Assembly (NCBI GenBank): GCA_963210315.1
Contig: OY723260.1
Location: forward strand, 2,356,001 to 2,420,000
Source: Rhynchopus euleeides
Lineage: Eukaryota; Euglenozoa; Diplonemea; Diplonemida; Diplonemidae
DNA: 64,000 nucleotides
Direction: 5' to 3'
Both the position numbers and the translations under genes were made by a program. Below, in pieces: positions 47,471-60,293 of this stretch. Numbering within the stretch: the stretch's first letter is position 1; each line of letters opens with the position of its first letter. The notes beneath the pieces were generated by a model. The model did no database searches. It was given only the letters and a program-made list of their open reading frames with translations, and was not told where the DNA came from.

Positions 47471-49600
47471 AACGGGGCCCATGATCTGCACGGGCCTGTC
47501 CCGGGTCAGACGTGGTCGCCACACACACAGACACCGCACACAGACACACAGGATCTGGCTGGGGTGTCCGCACCATCGCCAGGCCTTTGTCTATTATGTA
47601 TTTGAAAATTCCAATCACACCAATCAACAACAACACCACACACACGAGCAGAGGGGCGGCGGAGCTTGGTGTCACACCGTGCGGGAGTGCATCGCTTTCG
47701 GGGTGCAGGGTGTGTGCCCGCCACCTCCAGCACCATGGGCGAAAACCCATGCACTGGTTACACTGTAACCACTATGTGCACAGGGTGCTGCCCCACACAC
47801 CACACCCCCTCTTGAAATTTTCGGTTGTTGCCACGCATATATTCTTTTTGATTCCTTCCCTGTGCCCTGTGCCTTGTTGTAGGAGCCGGTCTCAACACGC
47901 GCACAGTCCAGCGGCTCGCGCAACTGTGGGTGGGAACGCAGGGCCCATGCCCTCTCCCGCTGCCCCCCCTCCCTCTGGGCGGCCTGCGGCAAGCTCCCCC
48001 TGCCCCTCCGGGGTGGGGGGGTTTGTTTCGGGGCGTGCGGGGTGGGGTGGGGGGGCCGAGCCTTTGCGAGTGCGGGTCTTGTTGATTCCTGTTTCTCAAT
48101 TGCCTTGGAAAGTATGGTCTGGCCTCAAAGAGAAGGTGGCCGCCACGGACCGTCGAGTGGAGGGCTGACAAGTGGGCGGGGCATGTGTTTTTCGTGTAGT
48201 ACATGTCTTTGTGCTAAGAGCCCGTAGAAAAGTGGAACCTGCGCTTGCCCCACCAAACAGCCACACTACGACAGGATGCGCGCAGACACTGGGCCCCTTC
48301 CTGAAAAGGGTCATGCTCCAACTACGAAAGGTCTGACCTCTCCATCCGTGGCGACACGATATGCAACCGATGTACACCCTCTGTCCCCTGTCCCCCGATT
48401 ACACTGTATCAGCGATATCACACGCTGTCTGGATTTGTTCTGAGTATATTTTCGCCCTTTTTGTCCTGTTCGCTTTTTCCCACCCACCCCACCGCCCCTT
48501 TTTCAGGCCCGTTTACTTTACTCTTTTCCCCCCCTGCAGCTCCCTTGAAGCTCTCTCTCTCTCTCTCTCTCTGTTACCGTTCTTTTTCATAAATTTCTGC
48601 ATTTTCTCTTCCGTGTCTGGCGCACAAGACAACGCCTTTTTTTATCCGTCTTTTTTTTTTTTTAACTTCGTTCCCGTCCCCCCACGTTGTGCGCTACGTC
48701 GTTGTAGCGTTGGCTCACTCGTCTTTTTCTGTGTTTTTTATGCTTGTTCTCTACCTGTCTCTATTTCTTTACAGCCAAGATACCCCCCCACCTCCCCCCC
48801 CCTCTCCCCCCAAAGCAACACCATACTTTTCCGTTGATGAAGCACGGAGCACACAGAAAATTATTGCCTGCGGAAGATGGGAATACACAGGCAAGAGACT
48901 GTGTGCGACGGCAAGCACCGAGCACTTTTCTATCATTGCATTTCCATCCCACACTGGGCCACTGGCACCTCGCCCTGTTGAAGCGTCCGTGCTACACGTG
49001 GGGGTTTGCGGGTCTTCGCTCTGACGTGTCTATGAGGGTGCGGAACGAGCGAGACGGCATCACACTGGCAGTTGTGATTTCAACCCGAGGAGGTGCCATG
49101 ATTGGTGTGGCTCTCGACAGAGGCCCAGGGTTCTCACACCTGCAACAAACAAATGCCACCCAACATGCTCTGTGTTTCTCGTGACAGCGCGTGGTGCAAT
49201 ACAGCCATTCTGGAGGATGGGCCGGGAGCTCGACAGGAAGACGTGAAAAAAGCAACGCTTTTCTGTCATCGCTGCCCGGCCATCTTTGTCAGGAGGGGTG
49301 CCTTGGTTCTGCTCGAGAGTGCAGTGGCTGGCACATTTTTCAGCACAGCGAGCCGCCCTCAGGGCGGAACCCCCCCCCCTTTGCCCCGTTGTCTTGCGTA
49401 CTTCATCAGTCGATTCAGATTGTTTGGGTGTCCGCACCCTTCGTTTTTTAGCGGCCCTTTTGCTTTCCGAAGAAGCAGCAGGGCTGACAGTCACCCCAAT
49501 GCCATTGACGTGTTTCTGAAGCTAATAATGACAGACGATGAGGGGGGAGGGGGTGGCGGGGGGTGGCGCTCATCGGTGGGCTCTTGGCAATACTTTTGGA
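47471..49600. other. Gene-poor, pyrimidine-rich
   Basis: (CT)n at about 48556-48571, poly-T near 48650-48662 and poly-C runs near 48785. No open frame shows a domain or a plausible start context. Confidence 0.5.
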
Positions 49601-49601
49601 T

Positions 49602-49690
49602 GTGTGTGCTCAACAGAAAGTCGCAGTTGCTGGGCAGGGTGTCTTACCAGAAAGCTAAAGGAATACGCTTTCGGGGGGAGCGTGTATTTC
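49602..49690 (+). repeat. Fragment of the dispersed repeat seen at 4220-4300
   Basis: GTGTGCTCAACAGAAAGT and GTTGCTGGGCAGGGTGTCTT, then AAAGGAATACG, correspond to GTGCGCTCAACAAAAAGT, GTTGCTGGACAGGGTGTCTA and AAAGGAGTACG at 4215-4297. Confidence 0.5.
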
Positions 49691-52600
49691 GAATAAAAAA
49701 AATCGAACTGGCTGCCCCAAAGACAGTCAGCTCTCTGTGTGTGAGATGTGGCTAAACTACTCCGACAGGAATTCAAAAGAACAGGAAGCGCAAGAACAAA
49801 TCAAATTATTCTGCGCTGAGCGTCACAAACCCTCTTGTCAATCATATCTGTTTGGCTGATCTGACAGTCGCAGCCTACCTGTGGATTGGCGCTTTTGTTC
49901 AAACGACTGGCGTGCCGGTGGTTCTCCAGATGGCGGCCTTTAGGCCCCAAATCGAAGGGCTCCGAGACATGAACCGTTTACGTTCGGTGCGCCTCAAGAA
50001 GATTCTCCACAGGAGGGACGGAGGCGCCTCTGTTAGGTTGAGGGTCAATGCGCTTCCGAATGACGGAGCACCCGCTCCTCCGGAAGGCAAACAGAAGGAT
50101 CAAACGAAAATAACGAGTGCGAGTGCGCCCAAACACTGCGACAAAAGTGCTCAGCAATCGGGGGGGGGGGGGTGGAGTAGGGATGCGACCGACATGGTGA
50201 TCTCGTGACCTCGTTCGGTTTCCGGGTCGGGAGATGGCTGGGGCCTGAACCCGCTGCTCTTCCCTAACTCCCCGATGAAACAGTGACACTGGGTGATTGG
50301 TTCGTGGAAAGGAGGGGGTCAGGCCTTTGCGCTTGACGACATAATTGCCACCACCCCCCCCCCCCCCCTCCCTCCCCACACAGCACCCACGCAGCCTTTG
50401 GTTGGGCCCACATCCCCCTCACGCCGCCTACCTCGACGAGTATTTCTCTGGGAGAGGGGTCGCGTCGCTTCGGTGCTGAAAATGGTGCATTGATTGTCGG
50501 TGCACTTTCTCCGATCGTTTGTGAGAAAATTGCCGAAATTTTTGCTGAAGTTTTTCCGGATCGCGATGACACTCCACTCCCCTCCACCCCTCCCCTCCCC
50601 TCCCTGGAGGATGATGACGTTCTCTGTTCTGTATTGAGGGTATTCTCACGATCCACCAGCAAGCCTACTCTCCCGTCCCCACCTTTAGCGCACACAGCAT
50701 ACGGTATTGTCACAAACACACAGGCCGAGAAACAGCAGTTCGATCTCGGACACACCTGCCCTGCATAAAGAGTGAAGGGAGATACGTTTGACTCTGTTAC
50801 ACCTTACTGTCTTTTTACCACGGATTTGGCGCACAAACAACAGCCTTATCTTTTTTTCTCCGTTTTTTTCTGCCCCATTTTTTTCTCTGCTTTGCTTTAC
50901 CACACCAACCCTCTCCCCCCCTCAACCACAACCAACACTATTCACCCTTCCTTCTCTGTTCTGTACTGTCTGTTGCCCATGATTGCATCCCTTGCAAGGC
51001 CCCTTTGTTTTTCCCCCCCGACTGCCCCCACCCCGTGCCCCCCCTCTACACTGCATGAGGTGCGACCGGAAAATCAAACAACGGAAACCAGTCCATTCCC
51101 GACAGCGGCAGTAGTTTACAATCAAACCCGGCGGGGCATGCTCCCGTGTCCCGGCCCTCGAGCTGGGTGTGGAATGCACACGTGTCTCGCATCAAGGGCT
51201 GGCAAAGCCCAATTGGTTCTCGGGGTGGTGGTGGGGCTGTCTTCAGTTCTGGGATGTCCTGCGGCGCCTCATTCCCGCAGGGCGGGGGGTCGTTTGGGAA
51301 TTCCTCGAATACCCACGACGACCAGTGCAGCTGTGGCAGCTCTTGTTGAGCTGCCTGTACTCTGTACTGCACCAACAAGAATTCAGAAATACCTAAAATT
51401 AGACACCCCGCCCCACCCACCAGCGACTTTTTTGCGTGCCAAACACGCCTAGCGTGGTTAAGGGGTGTGCGACGAGACGCGATGGACTCGCGATGGCCTC
51501 TTGCTCATGGTTTGCTTCTATTTCGTGCAAGGTGGAATCCAACGCATTTCTCTCAGTACACGAGGCCAAGGAGTATCTCGTCGTGCTTTTTTTGGCAGAT
51601 TGTTTTTCACGTTTTTGTCACTTCCGACGCTTCTGACGACGGGGGTGATCTCCAAAAAAATCTCCGAAAAAGGCGCCAAAATTAATGGACGCCCTCCCAA
51701 GCGCGCGCACGCGAACCCGTTCTTGCCGCGACTGCCCCTCCCTCTGGGCCATTGTGCCCTCTCCCTTTCACCCACACGATCACAGCGACACACGCGAAGC
51801 CCTTTTGTCGTTGCACAGAACGGCCGATCGCCTCTCGGAGGTGATCACCACTGTGGAACACATGGCTGTGCGCAGGAAGGATTCCCCACCCCACCCCACC
51901 TCAGGGCAGGGCAGGGTGTCACAACGATACACACACAACACACACAGTCCACTGCCACCAGGGACATGGCAAATCTTCAACAAAATACGCGTGAGTCAGT
52001 GTGAAATTATCAAGAGCTTTGCACCCCCCCCCCCCTTCCCCACCTATATTCATTTGCCGCTTCGTGTCTTGAAGCGCACGCTGTTTCCATGATTGGATTG
52101 TCATCATTGGCTCTTGCCTCTCTCCATGTTCAATTGCAAATACAAGGCCGCATTGCCCCCTCGCAAGGCCGCTTCAGAGCCTTGTTCAGGGAAGTGCGGC
52201 CGGATGCCCGCCCCTGGCCCTTGCTTGGGCCCATCCCAGCTGCCCACACCCTCTTCTTTCTCCCTTCCAAGAAATGGTGCCAAACGTCGAAACTATTTGC
52301 ACTTCTCTTGGTCAGAATGGCTTTGAACATCGCAGAAAGAACTACTTTCGCCGAGGGCGGTGATCCGCCCGTCTTCGTCCGCAGTGTATCTTGTCCTGGA
52401 TTCATCGAAAATAATCAGCAGGGCAGCGGAGCTTACAGCCCCTCTAAGGAAGGTCTGGGGCTGTGCACAAACCCCAAAACTGAGAAACATTTCAAGCTTT
52501 CTCCCCAACAAAAATATCATTTCGAAAGAAGAAGATTTGTGTCGGTATTTAAAAAGAGGCAGAACTTTTTGTTTTGCCCAAGTCGAAAGATCAAAAGATC

Positions 52601-55600
52601 CAGCCACCCAAAATAAACGAGCCAACACACGAACTAAAATCTCTAAACGGGTGGAGCTCACAGCCCTCAGTGGGGCTGGGGCAGCTCACCCCACAGCCAA
52701 ACACTCCAAGACAACAACAACAATAAACCATCTGAACGAGAGAGGTGGGATGCGTGTGTGTGTCTGCAATGGACCCTCGCTCAGCAGCCCCCTTAGAAAA
52801 CATCACCTCTTGAAGGCACTCACCCGCCTGTGCACCCTATGACTCCCCCCACACAACTGGGTCGGTTCTTCACTCTGAGACGCACACTGGTGGCCACGTG
52901 GCAATGAAGTGACACGTGACTGTTCTTTGTACAGAGGTCACCCCTATCCACCCCCCCAACCGCACCCAGGAATCGTGAGGCGTGCCTTCCTGCAACAGGG
53001 TTTCGGGAGAACGACGACACGTTATTCTCGACCACAGTGTGGGTGTCTTGGTCGCCGTTTCACCATTGTTGGAGGGTTTCTGCCGCAAAAAATAATATAA
53101 TTAGCGCCCCATGTCATCGCCCAGTTTGATGTGGAAAGAAATAGCCAAAAAAATCGTTCAAAGTAAGCCTGTCAGTAGCGTGACACTGTGGACGCAGCAG
53201 TCTGGTCGTCTCGTCAGTCGGGTCAGGCTGGAAAAGGAAAACTGTGTGAGGCAACTCACCTTTGTGCACTGCTGGGTGAAGGCTCCGTGTGGTGAAAATT
53301 TGAAGAAGTAGAGCCGAAGGGCGCCCCACGCGCCTGCAGCGTGGCGGCACGGGCACAGCTTCCTTGCGTTGTGAGCGCACAACCTTCAAAAAATACTTCG
53401 CGCAATGAGGGATGGGCCAAGGCCCCCTGGCGCTGTTATTGTTTTGTCTATAATTATTCTCTTTGCGCGTCCCTTCCCGTCGAAGATGCCTCTTCCACAA
53501 AGCGCAGCAGGGCAACCGGAAGAACGGCAAGGATGCTCTCACACCAACACTCACATGCACACTTTAAAACCACCTCGTTTTTTTTGGGATCGGATCATCC
53601 AGCTGTGCACGCCCACACGCCCAGCCTGAGAAGAATTGAGAGACTTGTCCAGACACAGCCAGATTCATATTGAGCGTACCGAAAGAAGGCCCACTGTCGT
53701 CTCGCAAGGTCGTGTAGGGCAAAGGCCAAACTTGTTGTTGTACTCGTGGCCCATGACATGCTGCCTCCTGGCTGGCCATCAGGCTGCCTGTCGTGATTAG
53801 AAGATCAACCGGTGGTGGAAAGTAGAAGGCGGTCGTGCCCCATGGTGGGCCGACCCTCTCCCCGCCCCCCCTCCCGCCATGCACCCACGGCCCCCTCCCC
53901 CACCGCCTAAGTAATTTTGTTCCTCCTTCATGAGGTGTCACAGCTGTTGTAAATACGAGGAATGCCTCTTCCCCCCCCCCCCCCACCCCCCTCTCCTCCC
54001 GACTCCTTTGTGCGGCCCGCCCCTGCCTAGAGTGTGAGGGTTCTTCCCTCGTCTGGGAGGCAGGAAGGCCAATAGTATATGGTGGTCGAAGCGAGAAGGT
54101 GGTAGAAGCAGACAGGGGGGGGGGGGTGATGAAGGGCGCTGTTGTGAACGCGGTCTTCGCAAACTTTCAGAAAATAGACAGCGGCGGTGATTCTCGGCAT
54201 TTGTCTCAACGAAGAAATCACAAAGGAAGAAACGTGATGTAAAGAACTACGTGAATCGCCCTCTTCAGGGGTGGCAAAGGGGAAATGACGGGTTGACCTG
54301 CCCACCTTCATTCATTTTCGTCGCCTTTTTTCGGTGAACACCGTTCAACGGCCGTCCCTAAATGGTTCACATGGGGGGTATGGAAAAGTCGGTGAAAAAA
54401 ATGAGAAAAAATGAGAAAAAATCGGCCGAAATTTGCTGTTTTTCGCTTAAAAAAGAGTGTGGGGAGTTGGGTCCAGTTTAGCAAAGTGAGCTTATTTTTC
54501 GAAAATTGAAAAATTGGGGACACCAAAAGTCCCCAAACAAGTCTTCGACTTGGCGCGCAGAGTGATTTTTTTTTGGTGAAAAAATGCCCCAAAAATTGTC
54601 GGGTCAAAAATTGCTGTTGAAGACGGTGCAAGATCTCTGCAGGCTGGGTGGGCGCTACGCTGACGGACAACGACAAGCCGGAGGCTGCGACTGTGAAGAA
54701 TCCAAAGAACGGCCCGGGTCCTCCTCGAGATGGCGGTGCTGGCCCCTGTTCCCACCGGTGTGACACGGGGCATTCCGGGACGCGATAGCGCTGCTGCACG
54801 GATGCCAACGAGGAGGGCCACTCCGAACCCTGAACACCCCGCCAGACCTGCTTGTTACATCACAAACAGCAGACCCAGAGTGGAGTGCCTCGCCCCGGTA
54901 AACTCAAACCCTGCCAGATTGACGAGGCCACCACCTCCTGGCACTGCCTGCACGTGCACGACAGGAACGGGTGACCTGCAGGTCGTCGTGAGCAGGACCA
55001 TGGCAAACCACTCGAACCTGTGTGGGGTACGGCTGCTACCGCAACTCGTCATGTGCGGTGTGCAGCGGGTGCGGGTGCGCCACGACCGGGTGGTGCGTAC
55101 TCCTCCAGGAGAAGTGGGCGAGCTCATTCCCGCAAACGCCTGAGTCGGGGATGAACTACCTCCTTCAAAAAGCATCGGAGCACATTGGTGGTCGTGGCGT
55201 CAGGGAAACCGACCGTCCTGATGAGAATACGGTAAGTGATGAGAGGATGTCGGCGCCGTTTGCCCACGTCGTCAACTGTGGGGAGAGTCTGTCGGAGGCG
55301 AGGCGGGGAGGGCCGCAACACAACACGGGAACCGGGTCGCAATTGAAAAAGGGGGACCGGTTCGCGTGTGGAGGGGGGGTGCGGGGGGGAGGCCCGGCAG
55401 GCCAAAGGACCGATGCGCCACAAACCCGCGACCGACGCACCAGACATGTGTGGGAAGGGGGGGTGCGGGGGGGAACAGGATCCCAGACAACAGGACAGAC
55501 CAGCCAGGACCTCAGCTGCACGAGTCTTTGTCACGTGGGCTTGACATAAGGTAAAAGGCCATTGCTACCAACCTGAGAGCAGATAGTGGCCTGGTCTCGG

Positions 55601-55779
55601 TGACAGCACACGAAAGACTTGCTCTCAACGCGGCATGCGGGTCACAGAAGTCAGAGCGTGGAGGCAGGGTGACGCGTCATGAAAGAGGACGAAGAGGTGT
55701 GGGAGAGAGGAGGCGAGCACAAAAGGGCGTCGGCTACCGCACGCCCTTTGGCCGCAGCCGACGACCGACCGTACCGGCC
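49691..55779. other. Long stretch without a supported gene
   Basis: Open frames on both strands lack domains. At about 54650-55200 the + strand gives protein-like but frame-broken pieces (TDNDKPEAATVKNPKNGPGP, then GYGCYRNSSCAVCSGCGCAT), possibly a decayed Cys-rich gene; this is weak. Poly-C/G tracts at 50160, 50354, 53968, 54116. Confidence 0.4.
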
Positions 55780-55789
55780 CCCGGCCGGG

Positions 55790-56115
55790 AGGGAGGTGGG
55801 GGGGGGGGGGGGGGCGGGGGGCGTGGGGGGCGGAGCCCCCCACATGGGGGGTCCGGGGGGCGAAGCCCCCCGGAAAAATTATTTTTTCGGCCAAAAAAAA
55901 ATTTTTTTCGACATGTCGAAAATCCGGCCACCCTGGGGCAGCAGCCTGGACTGGTGGCCACCCCAACCGAAAAAAATCGAAAAAAAATCCGAAAAAAATC
56001 CGAAAAATATCGGTGTGGCACCCCAGAGGGCCCGATTTTCGGTTTAGTCGGCCGAAAAAAAAATTTTTTTTTTCGGCCAAATTTTTTTTTTCGACATGTC
56101 GAAAAATCGGTAATT
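55790..56115. repeat. GC-hairpin cluster and A/T palindromes
   Basis: GGGGGGCGGAGCCCCCC and GGGGGGCGAAGCCCCCC hairpins (55824-55880) are followed by A/T runs framed by TCGGCC and a repeated TTTTTCGACATGTCGAAAA palindrome at about 55906-55921 and 56089-56105. A structured, probably mobile-element-derived region with no coding signal. Confidence 0.5.
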
Positions 56116-57591
56116 CAGTACCCCGGGGGGGTATGGAATCTGGGAACCTCGACCTGGCGACTACGGGTGACTACGCGCGACTACGACACAATGCGATTTT
56201 TTGCGAAAAAATCGATTTTTTTCGAAAATCTTACTCTCTTTTCCCCAGCCGAAAAACCGCGCGTAAATCGCCTAAAAGTGACTAAGAATGACTAAATTTC
56301 CATACCCCCATGGAAGCTCCTTTCCCGGTTTTTGCAGAGAAAAAAGGATTTTCTCCGGGCTTCCCTTGGTTGCGAGAGAGCTCCCTTGTCTAGAAGCTTG
56401 TTAGAAGCTTTGTTTTTGAGAAGCCGTGGCGTTTTGTAGTTAGGGTTTACCGAACTGTCTTGGCGTCGCGTCTCCTGGAGGTCACAACGTGAGAACCGAG
56501 CATGGCTGCTCACACACGCGATGCAGCGGCTTGCATGGTGCGGTCATCCTGGCTGTAACCCCCTGGCAGGGGAATCTGCGTAGGATGGAGTACCGCACCA
56601 CCACCACCGAAGAGGCGCTTCGGGGTGTGTGGCAAGGAAAGTGTGGCTGAAAAGAGTTTACTTCCGGTCCTTTCCCCTCCCCTGAGGTCAGAAGAAGAAG
56701 TCCGAATAAAACACAGTTTTTTTGAAACCCATAATCTCTACGTGAACAATAGAAAGCAAAACGAAGCAAAAAAACATTAATACTGTCGAACGCGCCATGG
56801 CTGACCCTCCTCCATTGCGCTTTGTGCCTTCAGGCTTTCACATGTTTGACGTCTGCCCCCTTTCCATTTAGAGCTCCGACCCGCTGCTGGGGGGCCTGTT
56901 TTGATGATTGCCGTTGATCCCACCCAAGCGTGCCTGAATGATCACTTCATGTAACCTGTGCAAAAGCAAAGGTGTTTGTGCTCCCATCGACCCCACATGA
57001 AGCCCCTCCCACGTGTGTCCGGGGCCCCTGTTGCAGACTTGCTTGAAAAACTGTGTGGTGCAAATCTGAAAACGAGAGTCAATTACGCCTGATGATGTGG
57101 TGATTCTGCAAAGGTTGTCACGGGTCACTGGGGCAGTTTCCCCACACGCCCCCCCCCCCCTCCCCCCCTCGAAGACAATGCTGTTCAAGCCCATTCTCCT
57201 CTCTGCGACACAAAGAAACAGGCCCGCCCCAGTGAAGGCCCACTGTCGTATCGTTTGCAGTGCGTGTGCTGTGAAGGTTAAACCCCCAGGCACCGCAGCC
57301 TCAGCGGTGCGTTGGATACGAGAGTTTGCCCCAGGGCCCCCCCTACGGCCTACGAGGGATGTGTTTGTGTCTTGTTTTGATGGATTCCGTAGCAAACCTC
57401 GGGCTGCCAAGCATGCCAGTCCCAAGCGAATGAACACAAGGAACCTCATGCCGGCCCTGCTCACGAGGCGATCCCTAAGGCCCTCCAGTTGGCGGGGCCG
57501 CCTGGGCACAATTGCAGGGGTGGCGCCTCGCCCGATCCTGAACAAAATGACAATCTAACCATCGTAACACTCCAGAAGGGGCTGAGAGGGT
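56116..57591. other. Intergenic, no gene seen
   Basis: A 225-codon open frame on the - strand (56868-57545) has no domain and no biased composition; I do not call it. Confidence 0.4.
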
Positions 57592-57680
57592 GCCCTCGCT
57601 ACAGGTGTGACTGAGTGAGGAGAAGCGAGCAACAGCCCCACTTCCCCTCACTGGCGAGCTGTGACTGGTAGCGACTCCCC
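57592..57680. repeat. Family B hairpin element, copy 2
   Basis: GCCCTCGCTACAGGTGTGAC at the left and CTGTGACTGGTAGCGAC at the right. Shorter than the other copies through loss of one GACGAGCTGT unit. Confidence 0.65.
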
Positions 57681-58124
57681 CCCCCCAGAGCACCTCATAA
57701 CACTGTACAGTTCTATCTTTCGGGTTCCAAAAGAAAAAGTGTACTTTAATTGCCTTCCTCAAACTTACCCTTTCCCAAAATCAAAAATAACGTCGGGATC
57801 GGGGCGCCCCCCTCTTTACCTCCATCCTCTCTCCGGTCTGTATCAAGTGTGACCATGCCCACAATGCTGCCTTCGCTCTGTGCCAAAACAGCGCCATGAT
57901 TTTGTCTCCTGTTGTTCTGTGAGGCAACTCACTTTCGGCTCTTCTGGGTGAAAGGCCCTTCGTAGTGTCCTAACGCATTCCTTCAGTCTCTCTCTCTCTC
58001 TCTCTCTGTCTCTCATATGATTATAGCGCACATTCCTCCGACGATTTCTTCAACAGAAGAACTCCTTCATTTTCCTGCGTCTCCTTCGCCCCTGCTTCCC
58101 CACCCCGCCTCAACCTTTTGGGGG

Positions 58125-58275
58125 CCTTCGCTCTGTGTCAAACTGTGTCAAATTGTGTCAGTGTGTCACACAGGCGGATTTTTTCACCTTAGGCGAAATC
58201 GGCAAAAACGCCGCCAAGCCTTCGCTCTGTGTCACTGTGTGTCACTGACTCAGAGCGAAGGTCCCGTGACACAGG
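58125..58275. repeat. CCTTCGCTCTG inverted-repeat units
   Basis: CCTTCGCTCTGTGTCA occurs at about 58126 and 58219. The second is followed by CAGAGCGAAGG at about 58250-58260, an exact 11-bp inverse of its start, giving a short hairpin with a TGTCACTG-type loop. Related single motifs occur at about 18268 and 57869. Confidence 0.55.
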
Positions 58276-58332
58276 GGTGTTGGGGACAATGCAAAATTTG
58301 CGAAAAATCTCGAAAAATAATTCTGGCAGAGG

Positions 58333-58440
58333 GGGGCCCTCGCTACCAGATGTGACTGAGTGAGAAAAAGTGAGCTCCAGCCCACTTCCCCTCACTGACT
58401 GACGAGCTGTGACGAGCTGTGACTGGTAGCGAGGACCCCC
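58333..58440. repeat. Family B hairpin element, copy 3
   Basis: GGGGGGCCCTCGCTACCAGA at the left and GACTGGTAGCGAGGACCCCC at the right, with the same internal fold as copy 1 at 43865-43975. Confidence 0.75.
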
Positions 58441-58504
58441 GGGGTGAAAAAATTGGGTTCCACACAAAACTGGCTCCAACGTGACATACTCCCACGCGGT
58501 CCTT

Positions 58505-60293
58505 ACACACTGTGTCATGCCCCCCCAGGCTTCCAGCACACTGTGTCATGCCCCCCCAGGCTTCTAGCAGAGTGTGTCATGCCCCCCCAGGCTTCCAGCA
58601 CACTGTGTCATGCCCCCCCAGGCTTCTAACACACTGTGTCATGCCCCCCCAGGCTTCTAGCACAGTGTGTCATGCCCCCCCAGGCTTCCAGCACACTGTG
58701 TCATGCCCCCCCAGGCTTCTAGCACAGTGTGTCATGCCCCCCCAGGCTTCCAGCACACTGTGTCATGCCCCCCCAGGCTTCTAGCACAGTGTGTCATGCC
58801 CCCCCAGGCTTCTAACACACTGCGTCATGCCCCCCCAGGCTTCTAACACACTGTGTCATGCCCCCCCAGGCTTCCAGCACAGTGTGTGATGCCCCCCCAG
58901 GCTTCTAACACACTGTGTCATGCCCCCCCAGGCTTCCAGCACAGTGTGTCATGCCCCCTCAGGCTTCCAGCACACTGTGTCATGCCCCCCCAGGCTTCTA
59001 ACACACTGTGTCATGCCCCCCCAGGCTTCTAGCACAGTGTGTCATGCCCCCCCAGGCTTCTAACACACTGTGTCATGCCCCCCCAGGCTTCCAGCACAGT
59101 GTGTCATGCCCCCCCAGGCTTCTAACACACTGTGTCATACCCCCCAGGCTTCCAGCACAGTGTGTCATGCCCCCCCAGGCTTCCAGCACACTGTGTCATG
59201 CCCCCCCAGGCTTCTAGCACAGTGTGTCATGCCCCCCCAGGCTTCCAGCACACTGTGTCATGCCCCCCCAGGCTTCTAACACACTGTGTCATGCCCCCCC
59301 AGGCTTCTAGCACAGTGTGTCATGCCCCCCCAGGCTTCCAGCACAGTGTGTCATGCCCCCCCAGGCTTCCAGCACACTGTGTCATGCCCCCCCAGGCTTC
59401 TAGCACAGTGTGTCATGCCCCCCCAGGCTTCCAGCACACTGTGTCATGCCCCCCCAGGCTTCTAGCACAGTGTGTCATGCCCCCCCAGGCTTCTAACACA
59501 CTGCGTCATGCCCCCCCAGGCTTCTATCACACTGTGTCATGCCCCCCCAGGCTTCCAGCACAGTGTGTGATGCCCCCCCAGGCTTCTAACACACTGTGTC
59601 ATGCCCCCCCAGGCTTCCAGCACAGTGTGTCATGCCCCCCCAGGCTTCTAACACACTGTGTCATGCCCCCCCAGGCTTCTAACACACTGTGTCATGCCCC
59701 CCCCAGGCTTCCAGCACACTGTGTCATGCCCCCCCAGGCTTCTAGCACAGTGTGTCATGCCCCCCCAGGCTTCTAACACACTGTGTCATGCCCCCCCAGG
59801 CTTCTAACACTGTGTGTCATGCCCCCTCAGGCTTCTAACACACTGTGTCATGCCCCCCCAGGCTTCCAGCACACTGTGTCATGCCCCCCCAGGCTTCTAG
59901 CACAGTGTGTCATGCCCCCCCAGGCTTCTAACACACTGTGTCATGCCCCCCCAGCCTTCTAACACTGTGTGTCATGCCCCCTCAGGCTTCTAACACACTG
60001 TGTCATGCCCCCCCAGGCTTCCAGCACACTGTGTCATGCCCCCCCAGGCTTCTAACACACTGTGTCATGCCCCCCCAGGCTTCCAGCACACTGTGTCATG
60101 CCCCCCCAGGCTTCTAACACACTGTGTCATGCCCCCCCAGGCTTCTAACACTGTGTGTCATGCCCCCTCAGGCTTCTAACACACTGTGTCATGCCCCCCC
60201 AGGCTTCCAGCACACTGTGTCATGCCCCCCCAGGCTTCTAACACACTGTGTCATGCCCCCCCAGGCTTCTAGCACACTGTGTAATACCCCCAG
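58505..60293 (+). repeat. 31-bp minisatellite, about 57 units
   Basis: Unit: GGCTTC(C/T)A(G/A)CACA(C/G)TGTGTCATG followed by a run of seven C and A. The array is almost perfect over 1.79 kb. Three main unit variants (TTCCAGCACACTG, TTCTAGCACAGTG, TTCTAACACACTG) alternate in short patterns. Because 31 is not a multiple of 3, the array reads through in all frames as a 31-residue repeat, so the open frames in it are not evidence of a gene. Each unit contains a C-run followed by AGG and an ATG. Confidence 0.97.

Noticed and set aside
56868-57545. 225-codon open frame on the - strand
   Set aside because: No domain, no coding-like composition and no relation to neighbours.
59132-59776. 214-codon open frame CHAPPGFQ-type repeats
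   Set aside because: Produced by the 31-bp minisatellite, which stays open in more than one frame. No start context or flanking coding sequence.
58505-60293. CRISPR array
   Set aside because: Head-to-tail 31-bp units without unique spacers; this is a minisatellite.
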